64,000 nucleotides of DNA from Puteibacter caeruleilacunae (lineage in GTDB: Bacteria; Bacteroidota; Bacteroidia; Bacteroidales; Prolixibacteraceae), in assembly GCA_005217565.1 (NCBI GenBank), contig SJCO01000016.1, positions 1-64,000 on the forward strand, written 5' to 3'. The notes beneath the pieces are model-generated. The model did no database searches. It saw nothing but the letters and a program-made list of their open reading frames with translations, and had not been told where the DNA came from. The stretch's first letter is position 1, and each line of letters opens with the position of its first letter. Shown piece by piece: positions 39,297 through 47,747 of this stretch. The translations under genes and the position numbers were made by a program.

Positions 39297-39856
39297 CACT
39301 TATTACGTTTGTACACATAAGAAGAAGACTTGCCGCATAGTGGAGTAAGAATAATTATATTATTCCTTTTAAATAAGAATAAATTTATTCCCTCTATTGA
39401 TAAAAAATTTCTAAGGGTACTTTCCTTTACAAAAACTAACTGTTGTTTTAGTTGGGATAAAATCTTTCGTTTATCAAGCCTACCTTCTTTTGAAATTATA
39501 ATGAAAGAAAATGATTCTCTTGATTTAAGTCGCTTGGCAAAAGTTTCATATAAATTTGGAACATAACCAGAAATCAATTTCTCATTAATTAAGTCAGCAA
39601 AACAAAAATCATTATTTCCTCTATAAAAAAAATAATCTCTAATCTTATACTTTTCTTTATTATGCCCCTTTTGATCTTTCTGAAGCCAGAATATTATTGT
39701 ACTATCACTGGTATTTGTTATTTTATATGAAATGAATTCATGTTCTGAATCATCCACAAAATATCTACTGCTATCAACTTTTATTTCTAAGTTATCAGTT
39801 TGGGCAAAACAGTAAGTAAAAACAAAATTAAATATCAAAACCATAAATACTTTCAT
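39296..39856 (-). CDS. Secreted hypothetical protein (first immunity candidate of cassette J)
   Basis: 186 residues with signal peptide (cleavage near YCFAQ). Middle has SYKITNTSDSTIIFWLQKDQ, the look of a beta-sandwich. Starts about 40 bases after the broken tip at 39898. Periplasmic. No recognised family. Confidence 0.6.
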   Translation of the reverse strand: MKVFMVLIFNFVFTYCFAQTDNLEIKVDSSRYFVDDSEHEFISYKITNTSDSTIIFWLQKDQKGHNKEKYKIRDYFFYRGNNDFCFADLINEKLISGYVPNLYETFAKRLKSRESFSFIIISKEGRLDKRKILSQLKQQLVFVKESTLRNFLSIEGINLFLFKRNNIIILTPLCGKSSSYVYKRNK

Positions 39857-39897
39857 TTTTATTTTCTCCCTTCCATGTTAATAATAGTTTCTTTTTT

Positions 39898-40250
39898 TTA
39901 TCTTATTATCATATTTTTTAACCTCGTATTAGTCTCTGTTAATCCCTGCGGTTGATGATTCGCTCCTTTATGATCTCTTCCATTACGAATGTAAAGTAAA
40001 CCATGTCCATTTGCTGCATGACTATACAATTCCGCCCTTCCACGATCTGATAAATTTTTGTTAATAACAATTCCATGATTACCATTAGGTGAGTTTTGCC
40101 TTCCATCTCTATCAAAGAATAAAGTTTACCCATAAAACCAGCTTCCCCAGTTGAAGTTACTACCATTGTGTCTCCATTCGGATCAACATCATTGGGGTAT
40201 TGTGAATCTTGAGGAAGACAGGGACAATATTTTCTATACGCTCGACAACC
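39898..40250 (-). pseudogene. Frameshifted Rhs tip (cassette J)
   Basis: First frame: QDSQYPNDVDPNGDTMVVTS then AGFMGKLYSL. After a one-base shift: FFDRDGRQNSPNGNHGIVIN, DRGRAELYSHAANGHGLLYI, RNGRDHKGANHQPQGLTETN, stop at 39898. The Rhs tail motif upstream of QDSQYPND has been lost. Confidence 0.65.
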
Positions 40251-40282
40251 TTATAAGCTGCTAAATAAAAAGCGAGATAGAA

Positions 40283-40310
40283 GAAAAGCCCGGATTTACG
40301 GGGCTTTTTC
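40283..40310 (-). terminator. Terminator of cassette K
   Basis: AAAAGCCC / GGGCTTTT stem overlapping the stop of the leftward lipoprotein gene at 40309. Confidence 0.75.
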
Positions 40311-40677
40311 ATTCTATTTTGTTTTTTTTTAGAAAAACACAGCCATCTCCTACAAGCTTTTTCTTTCCCTTAACTTGTAGATTAATATTTATCTCCTCTT
40401 TCAAGTTTAAATCTCTGCCTCCTCCTTGCATTGCGCCTTTTAATTCTATCACTTTACCTCCAGGCAACAATTTCCACTTTCCTCCTCCTTGAAACAAATC
40501 TCCTCTTTCTGCATACAAGAAGGTACTATCTTTAAATATAATTGTCGTGTTTCCTACCATTTCTCCTTTATTACAGACATAAGTCGAGTGCTGAATCTTT
40601 GAAACACTGCTTTTTACAGAAGCGCATCCAGCTACTACGAATAGGAATAGAAAATAGATTAATATATTTCTTTTCAT
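40309..40677 (-). CDS. Putative lipoprotein immunity protein (cassette K)
   Basis: 122 residues; MKRNILIYFLFLFVVAGC is a textbook lipobox. Small beta-rich domain with STYVCNKGEMVGNTTIIFKD, like copper-resistance NlpE-type or lipocalin-like lipoproteins in outline only. It follows the metallopeptidase-like tip by one base and is its probable inhibitor. Confidence 0.65.
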   Translation of the reverse strand: MKRNILIYFLFLFVVAGCASVKSSVSKIQHSTYVCNKGEMVGNTTIIFKDSTFLYAERGDLFQGGGKWKLLPGGKVIELKGAMQGGGRDLNLKEEININLQVKGKKKLVGDGCVFLKKNKIE

Positions 40678-40678
40678 A

Positions 40679-41583
40679 CTACTTATAAATTGGTGTATAA
40701 TCTAAATTGAGGCTTCTATATAGTGCATTGTATAACAAATTAAATTTCCCTGTACGATGTAATTCAATTTGAGCTCTCGTTGAATTAACATTCAGGACCA
40801 CTTGGCACGTTGCTATAAATTGAAATTCCTGCCTGATTAGTAAACCCTCTTACATCGCCTGCTGTGAGTCCGTACATTCTTGAGTTGTTTGCAAATGCAA
40901 ATTGACGTGTAAAAGCACTGACTTCATCAGTTATCATACAACAAACCAGGAGACCCATTTGACTGAAAATCTATTTGACCAGTCTCAAACTGATACCCAT
41001 GCACTAATTCATGGGCAAGCCCTCCAGCTTTCAAGTAAGACTGAGAAACATTTATATTAATGACAGCATTTCCATCAGCATTAGTTCCTCCGTATTCTGC
41101 ATTCCCATCACTGGAAGCTGATGAATAATTTGTATTTACATTATACACAGTACTGGAATTACGCATAACTCCAATTTCATCTATTGTGCTTTGATACTGT
41201 CCTTGTCTAAATTCAGACCCTGCAATTCTTCTGTCAAGCCCATTTGTGCTTTTACCTTTAGCTGCTCGTTTATCAGCCCTAGCTTGCATTCTACTTTGCC
41301 GCTTTTGCTCATTGGCAACGTTATTTCTTGCCTGACTTTCCAGGTTATTTACTGCCGCGATATCTCCTGCTATCTCCATCCCATTCGGGTCTATGAAGAT
41401 TATAGGATTGTTTGCACAATATGCATAAGGTGTAATATTCATGTACTTTTCAGCCAACGGATCAACACTATGCCATATCCCGATCTCCACATCATACATC
41501 CTCGTATCATAATTCTCAAAGAACACATCGTTTAACGCGATATAAAGATATTTATTTTCACTGAAACTATCATAAGGGAACAT
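40679..41583 (-). pseudogene. Metallopeptidase-like Rhs tip with two frameshifts (cassette K)
   Basis: Open 40927-41583: [20 protein letters not shown], a shortened tail (FFENYDTRMYDVEIGIWHSV), PYAYCANNPIIFIDPNGMEI, a basic region, then GGLAHELVHGYQFETGQ with HExxH. A shift after PGLLYD moves to ITDEVSAFTRQFAFANNSRM, whose Glu lies in TDE, and a second shift leads to NSTRAQIELHRTGKF and the end YTPIYK. Related to cassette C near the zinc site. Dead unless the shifts are sequencing errors. Confidence 0.75.
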
Positions 41584-41665
41584 GATTCTGAGCAGACATT
41601 ATCCGCTAAGCACCTCCTAAACAAGAAAGTTTGATTTGTTACAAGAACAGATAGCAAAGAAATCA
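41540..41665. repeat. Boundary repeat r3
   Basis: Same layout as r1, with the [13 protein letters not shown] codons leftwards and the truncated XRE start rightwards. Confidence 0.8.
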
Positions 41666-41986
41666 GGTGCAAAATGCCCTGATATTGGTCGTTCTGAACA
41701 CGATAAGATGAGGCCATCAATTAAGGTTGCAGCTAAAATGTTCAACCTGTTGGATATTTCTTTAGATTATCTGGTTGGTAAAACTGATGTACAGCAGGAC
41801 AAAGTAATTCTTAAACGTATTCTGGAACTCTGCAAGTTCTCCGATGAAGACAAAGACCACATATTTGCTGTACTTGATACATTTATCGCTAAAGAAAAAT
41901 TCAAAGTATTCTATAGCAATAAAGCCCGGCGATGCTGGGCTTTATTATTACTTTATTTTAATCAATTTATAATTTTCATCCTTTAG
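41621..41986 (+). pseudogene. 5'-truncated XRE-family regulator (X4)
   Basis: Open after TAA: TRKFDLLQEQIAKKSGAKCP, DKMRPSIKVAAKMFNLLDIS, LDYLVGKTDVQQDK, then a C-terminal helix ending FIAKEKFKVFY. Very similar to X1 from the KPSI region on. The recognition turn is degraded (IGRSEHDKM for IGRYERNEM). Confidence 0.75.
41919..41947 (+). terminator. Terminator of X4
   Basis: AATAAAGCCC / GGGCTTTATT stem; same design as the X1 terminator. It lies inside the open frame's end, so the true X4 stop was probably earlier. Confidence 0.85.
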
Positions 41987-42054
41987 CAATACATTAATTT
42001 CATCAGGATCATCTTTTAAGTATTTAACTAAACAAGAATCACCAATATTATATT

Positions 42055-42101
42055 AAAAAAGCCTGGCACATTTTCCTCTTACGCCAGGCCTTAATTTTTT
42101 T
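42055..42101 (+). terminator. Second hairpin terminator
   Basis: AAGCCTGGC / GCCAGGCCTT followed by TTTTTTT. No gene ends just before it on the plus strand, so it may belong to a lost XRE unit. Confidence 0.7.
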
Positions 42102-42162
42102 ATTTATCGCCACAAGCCAAAAAGACTTGCGGTAGTTAGAGGGGTATTAATAATATAGTAAT

Positions 42163-42537
42163 TTATGGATATATTTGCTCCTTCTTTCTAATTTGAGAAA
42201 TATTAACATCCTTCACTTTTATTATATCTAAAATCTTTTCACCCTGCTCATAATCGAAAGAATCTAAAATTATCAAGATATAAAAATCACCAGAGCCATT
42301 TTCAAAATAAAATACTTCTAAGTTATCCATATTGACATTGTAAGTATACCTTCTGAAAATACTCTCTAAATTATTGTTTTGTATAGAATCTAATAATTCA
42401 TTGTAATTATTATCACAATAAACAAATCCTCCAAGAAAATATCCGTTTTTTATGTTGTTTAATTCCCTACTCCCTAAAATTAGCTCTTCAATCTTTTCGA
42501 AGTACGAGTTTTTATTCTTTCTAAAAAATCTAATCAT
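42163..42537 (-). CDS. Cytosolic immunity candidate (cassette L)
   Basis: 124 residues, no signal or membrane helix: RFFRKNKNSYFEKIEELILG, then EVFYFENGSGDFYILIILDS. No recognised family. It starts 14 bases after the intact tip at 42552 and is its natural partner. Confidence 0.55.
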   Translation of the reverse strand: MIRFFRKNKNSYFEKIEELILGSRELNNIKNGYFLGGFVYCDNNYNELLDSIQNNNLESIFRRYTYNVNMDNLEVFYFENGSGDFYILIILDSFDYEQGEKILDIIKVKDVNISQIRKKEQIYP

Positions 42538-42551
42538 AGCTTATTTCAAAA

Positions 42552-43370
42552 TTATCTTGTACCACTGCCATACTTATCCCAATCATAACTGTTCATAAAT
42601 TCCTCCGGTGTCATTGTTCGTGAATCTGGCATTAGATCATGAACTTCTTCACCTATTTTTTCTCCTACAATTCCTCCAGCTATAGCTCCTCCTAATCCGC
42701 CAATAATAGCTCCAGGAAGACCTGCAATAACAGCTCCACCTTTTGCACCAAGTTCTCCTCCCATTATAGCACCTGTCCATGCTCCACCTTCTTGAGCCAC
42801 AGCTAAACTTTTATCATCTGCAGTTGCTATATTAACAGTTGACACAACTACACCTGCTGCAAGATTAGCTCTTCCAACCTTTCCATAAGTTTTTACTTTA
42901 TTATTTACTGCGGCATTTGATTTATTTGCAGTGCCATTAACTCGTGTAGATTCGCTTTTCATTGGGCGCATTTTTTCGGCTTTAGCCTTTAAAACAGCCG
43001 GAGTACTCTTTCGAGCTTTAACTTTTGCTTCTGTTCTACCTTTACTATCCGTAGCATCTAAGTTAGAAACAGTTACTACATAGTTATTTCTAACACTTTC
43101 ACCTTTTGTGCCAGTAAAACCTAACCATGAAAATATGCTTTGAGATGCTCTTGTTGCTTTCTTCTTTTCCTCTTCCTTTCCTTTTTCTTGAGCTCCCATT
43201 CCCAAATAATCTTTATATTTTATTGGGTTGTTTAAGGCATAGTGATATGAAGATTGAGGATAATAAACTTCGGCAAGAGGATCAATTGTAGTAAAACGTG
43301 CCAAACTAGGATCATATAACCTCTTCCCATAATCATAACAAATCCAACTGAGCCTTCCTAAGTTCTTCAT
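42552..43370 (-). CDS. Rhs tip with glycine-zipper domain (cassette L, lineage 3)
   Basis: 272 codons, intact, with its own ATG. Tail: ICYDYGKRLYDPSLARFTTI, DPLAEVYYPQSSYHYALNNP, KYKDYLGM, a different Rhs lineage from its neighbours. The tip has a Lys/Glu linker and then a Gly/Ala-rich stretch: GAIMGGELGAKGGAVIAGLP followed by GAIIGGLGGAIAGGIVGEKI. Such glycine zippers often insert in membranes. The last residues (SYDWDKYGSGTR) are soluble. The start codon overlaps the stop of the upstream lipoprotein gene (ATGA), giving it a translation start that other tips lack. Confidence 0.7.
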   Translation of the reverse strand: MKNLGRLSWICYDYGKRLYDPSLARFTTIDPLAEVYYPQSSYHYALNNPIKYKDYLGMGAQEKGKEEEKKKATRASQSIFSWLGFTGTKGESVRNNYVVTVSNLDATDSKGRTEAKVKARKSTPAVLKAKAEKMRPMKSESTRVNGTANKSNAAVNNKVKTYGKVGRANLAAGVVVSTVNIATADDKSLAVAQEGGAWTGAIMGGELGAKGGAVIAGLPGAIIGGLGGAIAGGIVGEKIGEEVHDLMPDSRTMTPEEFMNSYDWDKYGSGTR

Positions 43371-44116
43371 CTCAAACGTCTTTGTGATTCTGCAGGTTTT
43401 GGGATAAATATACCAGGAACTTTTCCAAACTTAACTATTATTAAAATTGGTCTATATGAAATAATTGCTCTCTTTTTTTTAAATGATAATCTATAATATT
43501 CTTCCCCAAAAAACTCTTGAGAATATTGCTCCCTTTTATCTATATATAAATCAACAATATCTCGTAAAATGTTGTAAAATAAATCCCAATCATTTATACC
43601 TCCAGTATCGTCCGGCTCCACAAGCATATAATATACGATATGAGGTATCTTCTTTAATCCGATAAAAGGAATTTCCTTTTCATGACAATAGATTGGTTTT
43701 TTTAAATTATCACATATAACGAAATGTCCTTTAATTGCTAATGAAATACTATCTGGTTTTACAACAACATTATTGATAATTAATTCTGAATTAGACTTTA
43801 TCCCTATATCTAAAAAGTATTTTTCACCTGCGTAAGGAGCAATTGGATTATATTTCCTGATGATACAAGCTGTAAAAATCTGCTTTTCATTAATCATATC
43901 CTTCACCACTAATTCAAGATCATCTCGACCAACAAACAAAGAACTATCCCTCAACATATTATCCAGTGTTCTTTTTATCTTGACTTCTTTGTTTAATTTT
44001 TCACTCCACAAGAATGTCAATCCTTTGGTCTCAATATCTGATTTATAGCGAATTCTACATGAATTAAAGCTCCCAATACAGATTATTGTTGTAAGTATCA
44101 ATACTAAATTCTTCAT
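43367..44116 (-). CDS. Putative lipoprotein, immunity candidate
   Basis: 249 residues; signal MKNLVLILTTIICIGSFNSC. Soluble domain with FTACIIRKYNPIAPYAGEKY and GGINDWDLFYNILRDIVDLY. The plan (lipoprotein of 250 residues with a late helical segment before the end) is shared with the gene at 45991, and a distant relation is possible. Its own tip is lost: upstream is XRE remnant X5. Confidence 0.6.
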   Translation of the reverse strand: MKNLVLILTTIICIGSFNSCRIRYKSDIETKGLTFLWSEKLNKEVKIKRTLDNMLRDSSLFVGRDDLELVVKDMINEKQIFTACIIRKYNPIAPYAGEKYFLDIGIKSNSELIINNVVVKPDSISLAIKGHFVICDNLKKPIYCHEKEIPFIGLKKIPHIVYYMLVEPDDTGGINDWDLFYNILRDIVDLYIDKREQYSQEFFGEEYYRLSFKKKRAIISYRPILIIVKFGKVPGIFIPKPAESQRRLR

Positions 44117-44150
44117 TGCAGTAAATTGTAAGCCTTCGGCTTGTTACATA

Positions 44151-44420
44151 TTGGTGCACTTGCAAGACAAAATTGGGAAAACAATTAAGTTCAGCAGTAC
44201 ACTTCGAAAAGCTAAGACTAAATATACCACTTTTATGTTTGCTACCAATTTAACAAACATCGCTGTGATTTACCTTGCCGTCCTGTCAAATGTTGCATAT
44301 CCAATACTGTTCCGTTTGAACGACATTGAAAACATGGATAAAGTAGAAAAAGAACATATCCTGTTTATATTCCAAGTACTGAGTCAAAAAAGTAAGATTA
44401 AAAATATGGTTGCGCTTTAA
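44151..44420 (+). pseudogene. Degenerate XRE-family remnant (X5)
   Basis: Only the end is recognisable: LFRLNDIENMDKVEKEHILF then IFQVLSQKSKIKNM, matching the C-terminal helices of X3 and X6. The DNA-binding part is scrambled. A GC-rich hairpin with T-run follows at about 44420-44450. Confidence 0.6.
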
Positions 44421-44482
44421 AAAAGCCCCCGTTTCCCGAGGCCTTTTGATCATGTAGACTATAGCTTCTTCCTTGCAGAAAT

Positions 44483-44935
44483 TTACATAGGAGGAAAATC
44501 AGTTGTAGTGCTCTGCTCCATTACTCTTTTGAATTTAGAACTATCATTCAGATAATAAAATACTGAATACAACTCGATGTATTTATTTTTTAAAATACCA
44601 TGATTTAATACTTTATTTTGACACGAAAAGTATTTATAATTCAGAACTTTTCTCATTGAATCAATTAATGCTTGTGTCTTATTTGCATCGAAAACAAAAT
44701 CAATAGTGTCACCAACGAGTGAATAACTTCCTGTTTCAAATTTTGAATTAGTTTCTGTAAAAGAAATGTATTCAGCATTGTCAAATAAAAACAGGTAACA
44801 ATAATCCCCATAAAATTTTTCTGAATACTTAGTGTCAGCTATTGGGGAAAAATGTCTATAAACATCTCCATAAAAGTATTTGGTCTTACAATTACTTAGC
44901 AATAGTAATGTTCCTAATATTAAAATAAATCTCAT
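44483..44935 (-). CDS. Putative lipoprotein immunity protein (cassette M)
   Basis: 150 residues from MRFILILGTLLLLSNC; the open frame continues 31 codons upstream inside the tip gene but has no signal-like sequence there. Domain with YCYLFLFDNAEYISFTE and GDTIDFVFDANKT resembles a small beta-barrel lipoprotein. Starts 17 bases after the tip stop. Confidence 0.6.
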   Translation of the reverse strand: MRFILILGTLLLLSNCKTKYFYGDVYRHFSPIADTKYSEKFYGDYCYLFLFDNAEYISFTETNSKFETGSYSLVGDTIDFVFDANKTQALIDSMRKVLNYKYFSCQNKVLNHGILKNKYIELYSVFYYLNDSSKFKRVMEQSTTTDFPPM

Positions 44936-44951
44936 ATAGAAAATGTTAGTA

Positions 44952-45488
44952 TTAATAAATATAACCTCTGGTGCGTTTAAACTCCCTTTCAGCTCTATTA
45001 GCTTTTCTTTCATGTGATCTTTTCTCATTAGGGATCATACCTAGCTCTCTTCTGTAAAATAATTTCCCTTTCTTTTTGCTTCTAGTATCTCCATATCTTC
45101 TGTTGTTCCATGATGGAGATTCAATCACTTCTCCGGTTTCAAGTGCATTGTCATATGCTTTCTTAGTTGTGACCTGTGCAATTGCATTTCCAATATTTAT
45201 CCCAGATTGAACATGGTCATGAATGTAGATCGTTCTACTGCTTCTTTTCATTTGCCGCCAACCCCTTCTACCTTGTCTAGTTTTTCTCATAATTTTTCTG
45301 TAACTCTTAGTAGATTCATCTCCAGGATTTCCAATTTTTTCTCCATCGATATCAATAAATCTAATAGGATTACCTACGCAATAACCAAAGGATGATAAAG
45401 AATAGTAGTTTTCCGCCAACCGATCCACACGGTGCCATCTTCCTATCTCGGCATCATAAAACCTATCCCCATAATCATACAAGTCCAA
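44952..45488 (-). CDS. Rhs tip, basic C-terminal domain (cassette M)
   Basis: 178 codons from an internal [42 protein letters not shown], then a strongly basic tip with [20 protein letters not shown] and ending [19 protein letters not shown]. The basic, helical tip may bind nucleic acid, but no nuclease motif is evident. The upstream start [20 protein letters not shown] (45571) is one base out of frame because an A run is six instead of seven long (compare 48.44 kb). Confidence 0.65.
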   Translation of the reverse strand: MDLYDYGDRFYDAEIGRWHRVDRLAENYYSLSSFGYCVGNPIRFIDIDGEKIGNPGDESTKSYRKIMRKTRQGRRGWRQMKRSSRTIYIHDHVQSGINIGNAIAQVTTKKAYDNALETGEVIESPSWNNRRYGDTRSKKKGKLFYRRELGMIPNEKRSHERKANRAEREFKRTRGYIY

Positions 45489-45527
45489 AAAACGCCACCA
45501 AGTTGTTCATCCTGAATTTCCTTGCCA

Positions 45528-45655
45528 TTATAAAGATATTTATTTTCACTGAAACTATCATAAGGAAACATGATTCTAGGTGGACATTATCCGTCTAACA
45601 CCACCCAAATAAGAAAGGTTGACTTTTCACAGTAACAGATGGCAAAAAAATCAGG
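45528..45655. repeat. Boundary repeat r4
   Basis: Copy with the [17 protein letters not shown] side intact and the XRE side interrupted by a TAA (SQ-stop-QMAKKSG). Confidence 0.8.
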
Positions 45656-45970
45656 CGCAAAATGCCTTATTATTGGGCATTATGGACGCAATGAAGTGAA
45701 ACCATCCATTCATGCGGCTAAGAATACTGCTAAATACGAAACACTACAGTGGGCTACCTAATTGGTGAAACGGAACAGGAAAACCTGCTTAAGAATCCAG
45801 ACATGCTTAAACGACTCAATGAAATTGAAAAAATGAACCAGGAAGTTAAAGGACATATTCATTCTGTGATTGACGGGTTTATAAAATCTATAAAAATTAA
45901 AAAGTATTGCTACACTATAACAACAAACACAACTACTACGGCCAAATTAGTTGTTTTTATTTCAACCTGA
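45608..45970 (+). pseudogene. 5'-truncated, frameshifted XRE-family regulator (X6)
   Basis: First frame MAKKSGAKCLIIGHYGRNEV, KPSIHAAKNTAK, then a lost base; second frame TVGYLIGETEQENLLKNPDM, LKRLNEIEKMNQEVKGHIHS. Close relative of X3, dead by both truncation and frameshift. Confidence 0.75.
45929..45959 (+). terminator. Terminator of X6
   Basis: ACAACTA / TAGTTGT stem with a T5 tail. Confidence 0.7.
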
Positions 45971-45990
45971 GAATACTGAATCAACTTATC

Positions 45991-46746
45991 TTATTGCTGT
46001 TCTATATCAAATAAATCTGGCTGCAAGTGTGGAACATAGCTACAAGGTTGATCAAAGCTAATAGCAATAATTTTAGAATAAAGTAGTTTAAGTGCCTCCT
46101 TATTTGTTTTGTCTAGCTGCCCAAACGAATGACCCAAATGAGATAGAGCAGCATCTTCTCGACTTTTATTCATTATGGAGACATAAACACTAACAACGTC
46201 AAATAAAAGTTCCCATTCTTTCCGATTTAGACCATTGCTTTGCTCAATATTGGCATTTACATGCAAAATAACTTCTGGCACCTCTATTTGCCCTACAACA
46301 CTTAAAGAGTCTATCCTCCTTTTTACAGGATAAACACCATTTTGCATATCAGTAAAGTTAGATTTCATAATCTTACTTAGATCAGAGGCAGGGAATGGAA
46401 CTCCATCAACGATCAATGTATCTTCTCCTTTGATACAAAATGAAAGTGTATACAAATCATATTGTCCTTCATCTTCTTTTGCGGGATACTTTACATCTGA
46501 GATGATTAGATTATCCAAAGAATCTTTATACAGCAATTGAGGCTTATATTCTAATTGTAATATTTTATGATTCAACAGCTTCACTTCATTCTCAGAATCT
46601 AATTGAGACTCCCCATTTAATTGAGCTGTTATAATTTCCTCAATGGATGCATTATCCAATTTTTTAATTGCAGTTTTGGAATGATTACAACTTACGACCA
46701 CCAATACTGCAAAAACAATAAACATTTTAGTTGTGAGTACCTTCAT
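45991..46746 (-). CDS. Putative lipoprotein, immunity candidate (cassette N)
   Basis: 251 residues; signal MKVLTTKMFIVFAVLVVVSC. Soluble domain with CIKGEDTLIVDGVPFPASDL and a helical end before FDIEQQ. No recognised family. Start overlaps the stop of a tip remnant (TAGTATG). Confidence 0.6.
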   Translation of the reverse strand: MKVLTTKMFIVFAVLVVVSCNHSKTAIKKLDNASIEEIITAQLNGESQLDSENEVKLLNHKILQLEYKPQLLYKDSLDNLIISDVKYPAKEDEGQYDLYTLSFCIKGEDTLIVDGVPFPASDLSKIMKSNFTDMQNGVYPVKRRIDSLSVVGQIEVPEVILHVNANIEQSNGLNRKEWELLFDVVSVYVSIMNKSREDAALSHLGHSFGQLDKTNKEALKLLYSKIIAISFDQPCSYVPHLQPDLFDIEQQ

Positions 46747-46747
46747 A

Positions 46748-46862
46748 CTACTTTATTTGGATGTATTTACCAGCTTCGTAATTAACTCGAATATTAGGAT
46801 AAACTAGATTCCGAGTTGATTTGTTAAGCTTTGGAGCATAGACAAAATATCGAGCATTTGGG
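46748..46862 (-). pseudogene. Tail of a lost Rhs tip (cassette N)
   Basis: NARYFVYAPKLNKSTRNLVY, PNIRVNYEAGKYIQIK, stop. Everything upstream of NARYF has been replaced by an Rhs mid-core piece. Confidence 0.55.
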
Positions 46863-47234
46863 CTTAATAGGTATATATTAAGCTCTCCCGGTTACTTTCC
46901 GCGGAATTTTTACGGGTAAGGATTTCGATATTACCATTCTTGTCGTAGCTTACCTGGCTCAAATCAAACTTACTAGATGCTTCTTCAAAATTGGATTCCT
47001 GCTTCTAAAAATAGCCTTACTCAGACGTTTTTCTAATATCAAAACGTAGATAATGTACATGATCAGACACTTACAAAGGTCATAAGAAAAACTCCACACT
47101 ATTTCTAACGTGGCGTTCTATTCACATTGATTTCGTTCAGTATTATAAATTTTCGACTACCTTTTTAATGCAACATAGCTAAAAAATATGCTGAACTAAT
47201 CCGGTAGCTAATAGTTATAACAATCAGTGAAACA
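46863..47234 (-). pseudogene. Rhs mid-core fragment and debris
   Basis: 46880-47000 reads SSKFDLSQVSYDKNGNIEIL, TRKNSAESNRESLIYTY, the kind of YD-repeat sequence that normally lies several hundred residues before the tip. It is joined directly to a tip tail, so a large deletion or misplaced recombination occurred. The rest (47.03-47.23 kb) shows nothing recognisable. Confidence 0.6.
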
Positions 47235-47747
47235 TCAATTACAAGATTCATTTTTAGCTACATACGTAAGAATAAATTTTGTTAACTCATAATTTGTTCT
47301 ATAAATTTTATCATTCATCGTAATATTTAAAAGACCAATATACACTCTATTGTCTGCGACAAAGAGGGGAGGTTTTATACTATCAGATTCTGATAATTTT
47401 TGAGGTACTAAAACAGGCTGTCCGATAGAGTAAGATTCAATCAAGATATCTTGTCTAAAAATGTTAATTACCATCCAAACATCTATTGTTGATTTTGTTG
47501 ATAATTTTAAATTCGACAATTCAATAGAAGAAAAAAACTTATTAATTACTTCTATATTAGTTATTGTAATAGATTCTTTCTCTTCATATCCTATAACATC
47601 TTTAACATCAAGACGAGTCCCCATTCCCTTAACCCCCCAAGGTAGATAGTGGAAAACGATTCTATCAGTTTTAGAAGTTATCTGAGCCTTTGAAAATAAA
47701 CTAATACACAAAAGAAGTATCAAAAATAATATATGAACTACTTTCAT
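47235..47747 (-). CDS. Secreted immunity candidate (cassette O)
   Basis: 170 residues with signal peptide (MKVVHILFLILLLCISLFSKAQ). Periplasmic domain with strands such as IGQPVLVPQKLSES and NRVYIGLLNITM. Its ATG overlaps the stop of the metallopeptidase tip (4 bases), so it is the likely partner. Confidence 0.6.
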   Translation of the reverse strand: MKVVHILFLILLLCISLFSKAQITSKTDRIVFHYLPWGVKGMGTRLDVKDVIGYEEKESITITNIEVINKFFSSIELSNLKLSTKSTIDVWMVINIFRQDILIESYSIGQPVLVPQKLSESDSIKPPLFVADNRVYIGLLNITMNDKIYRTNYELTKFILTYVAKNESCN

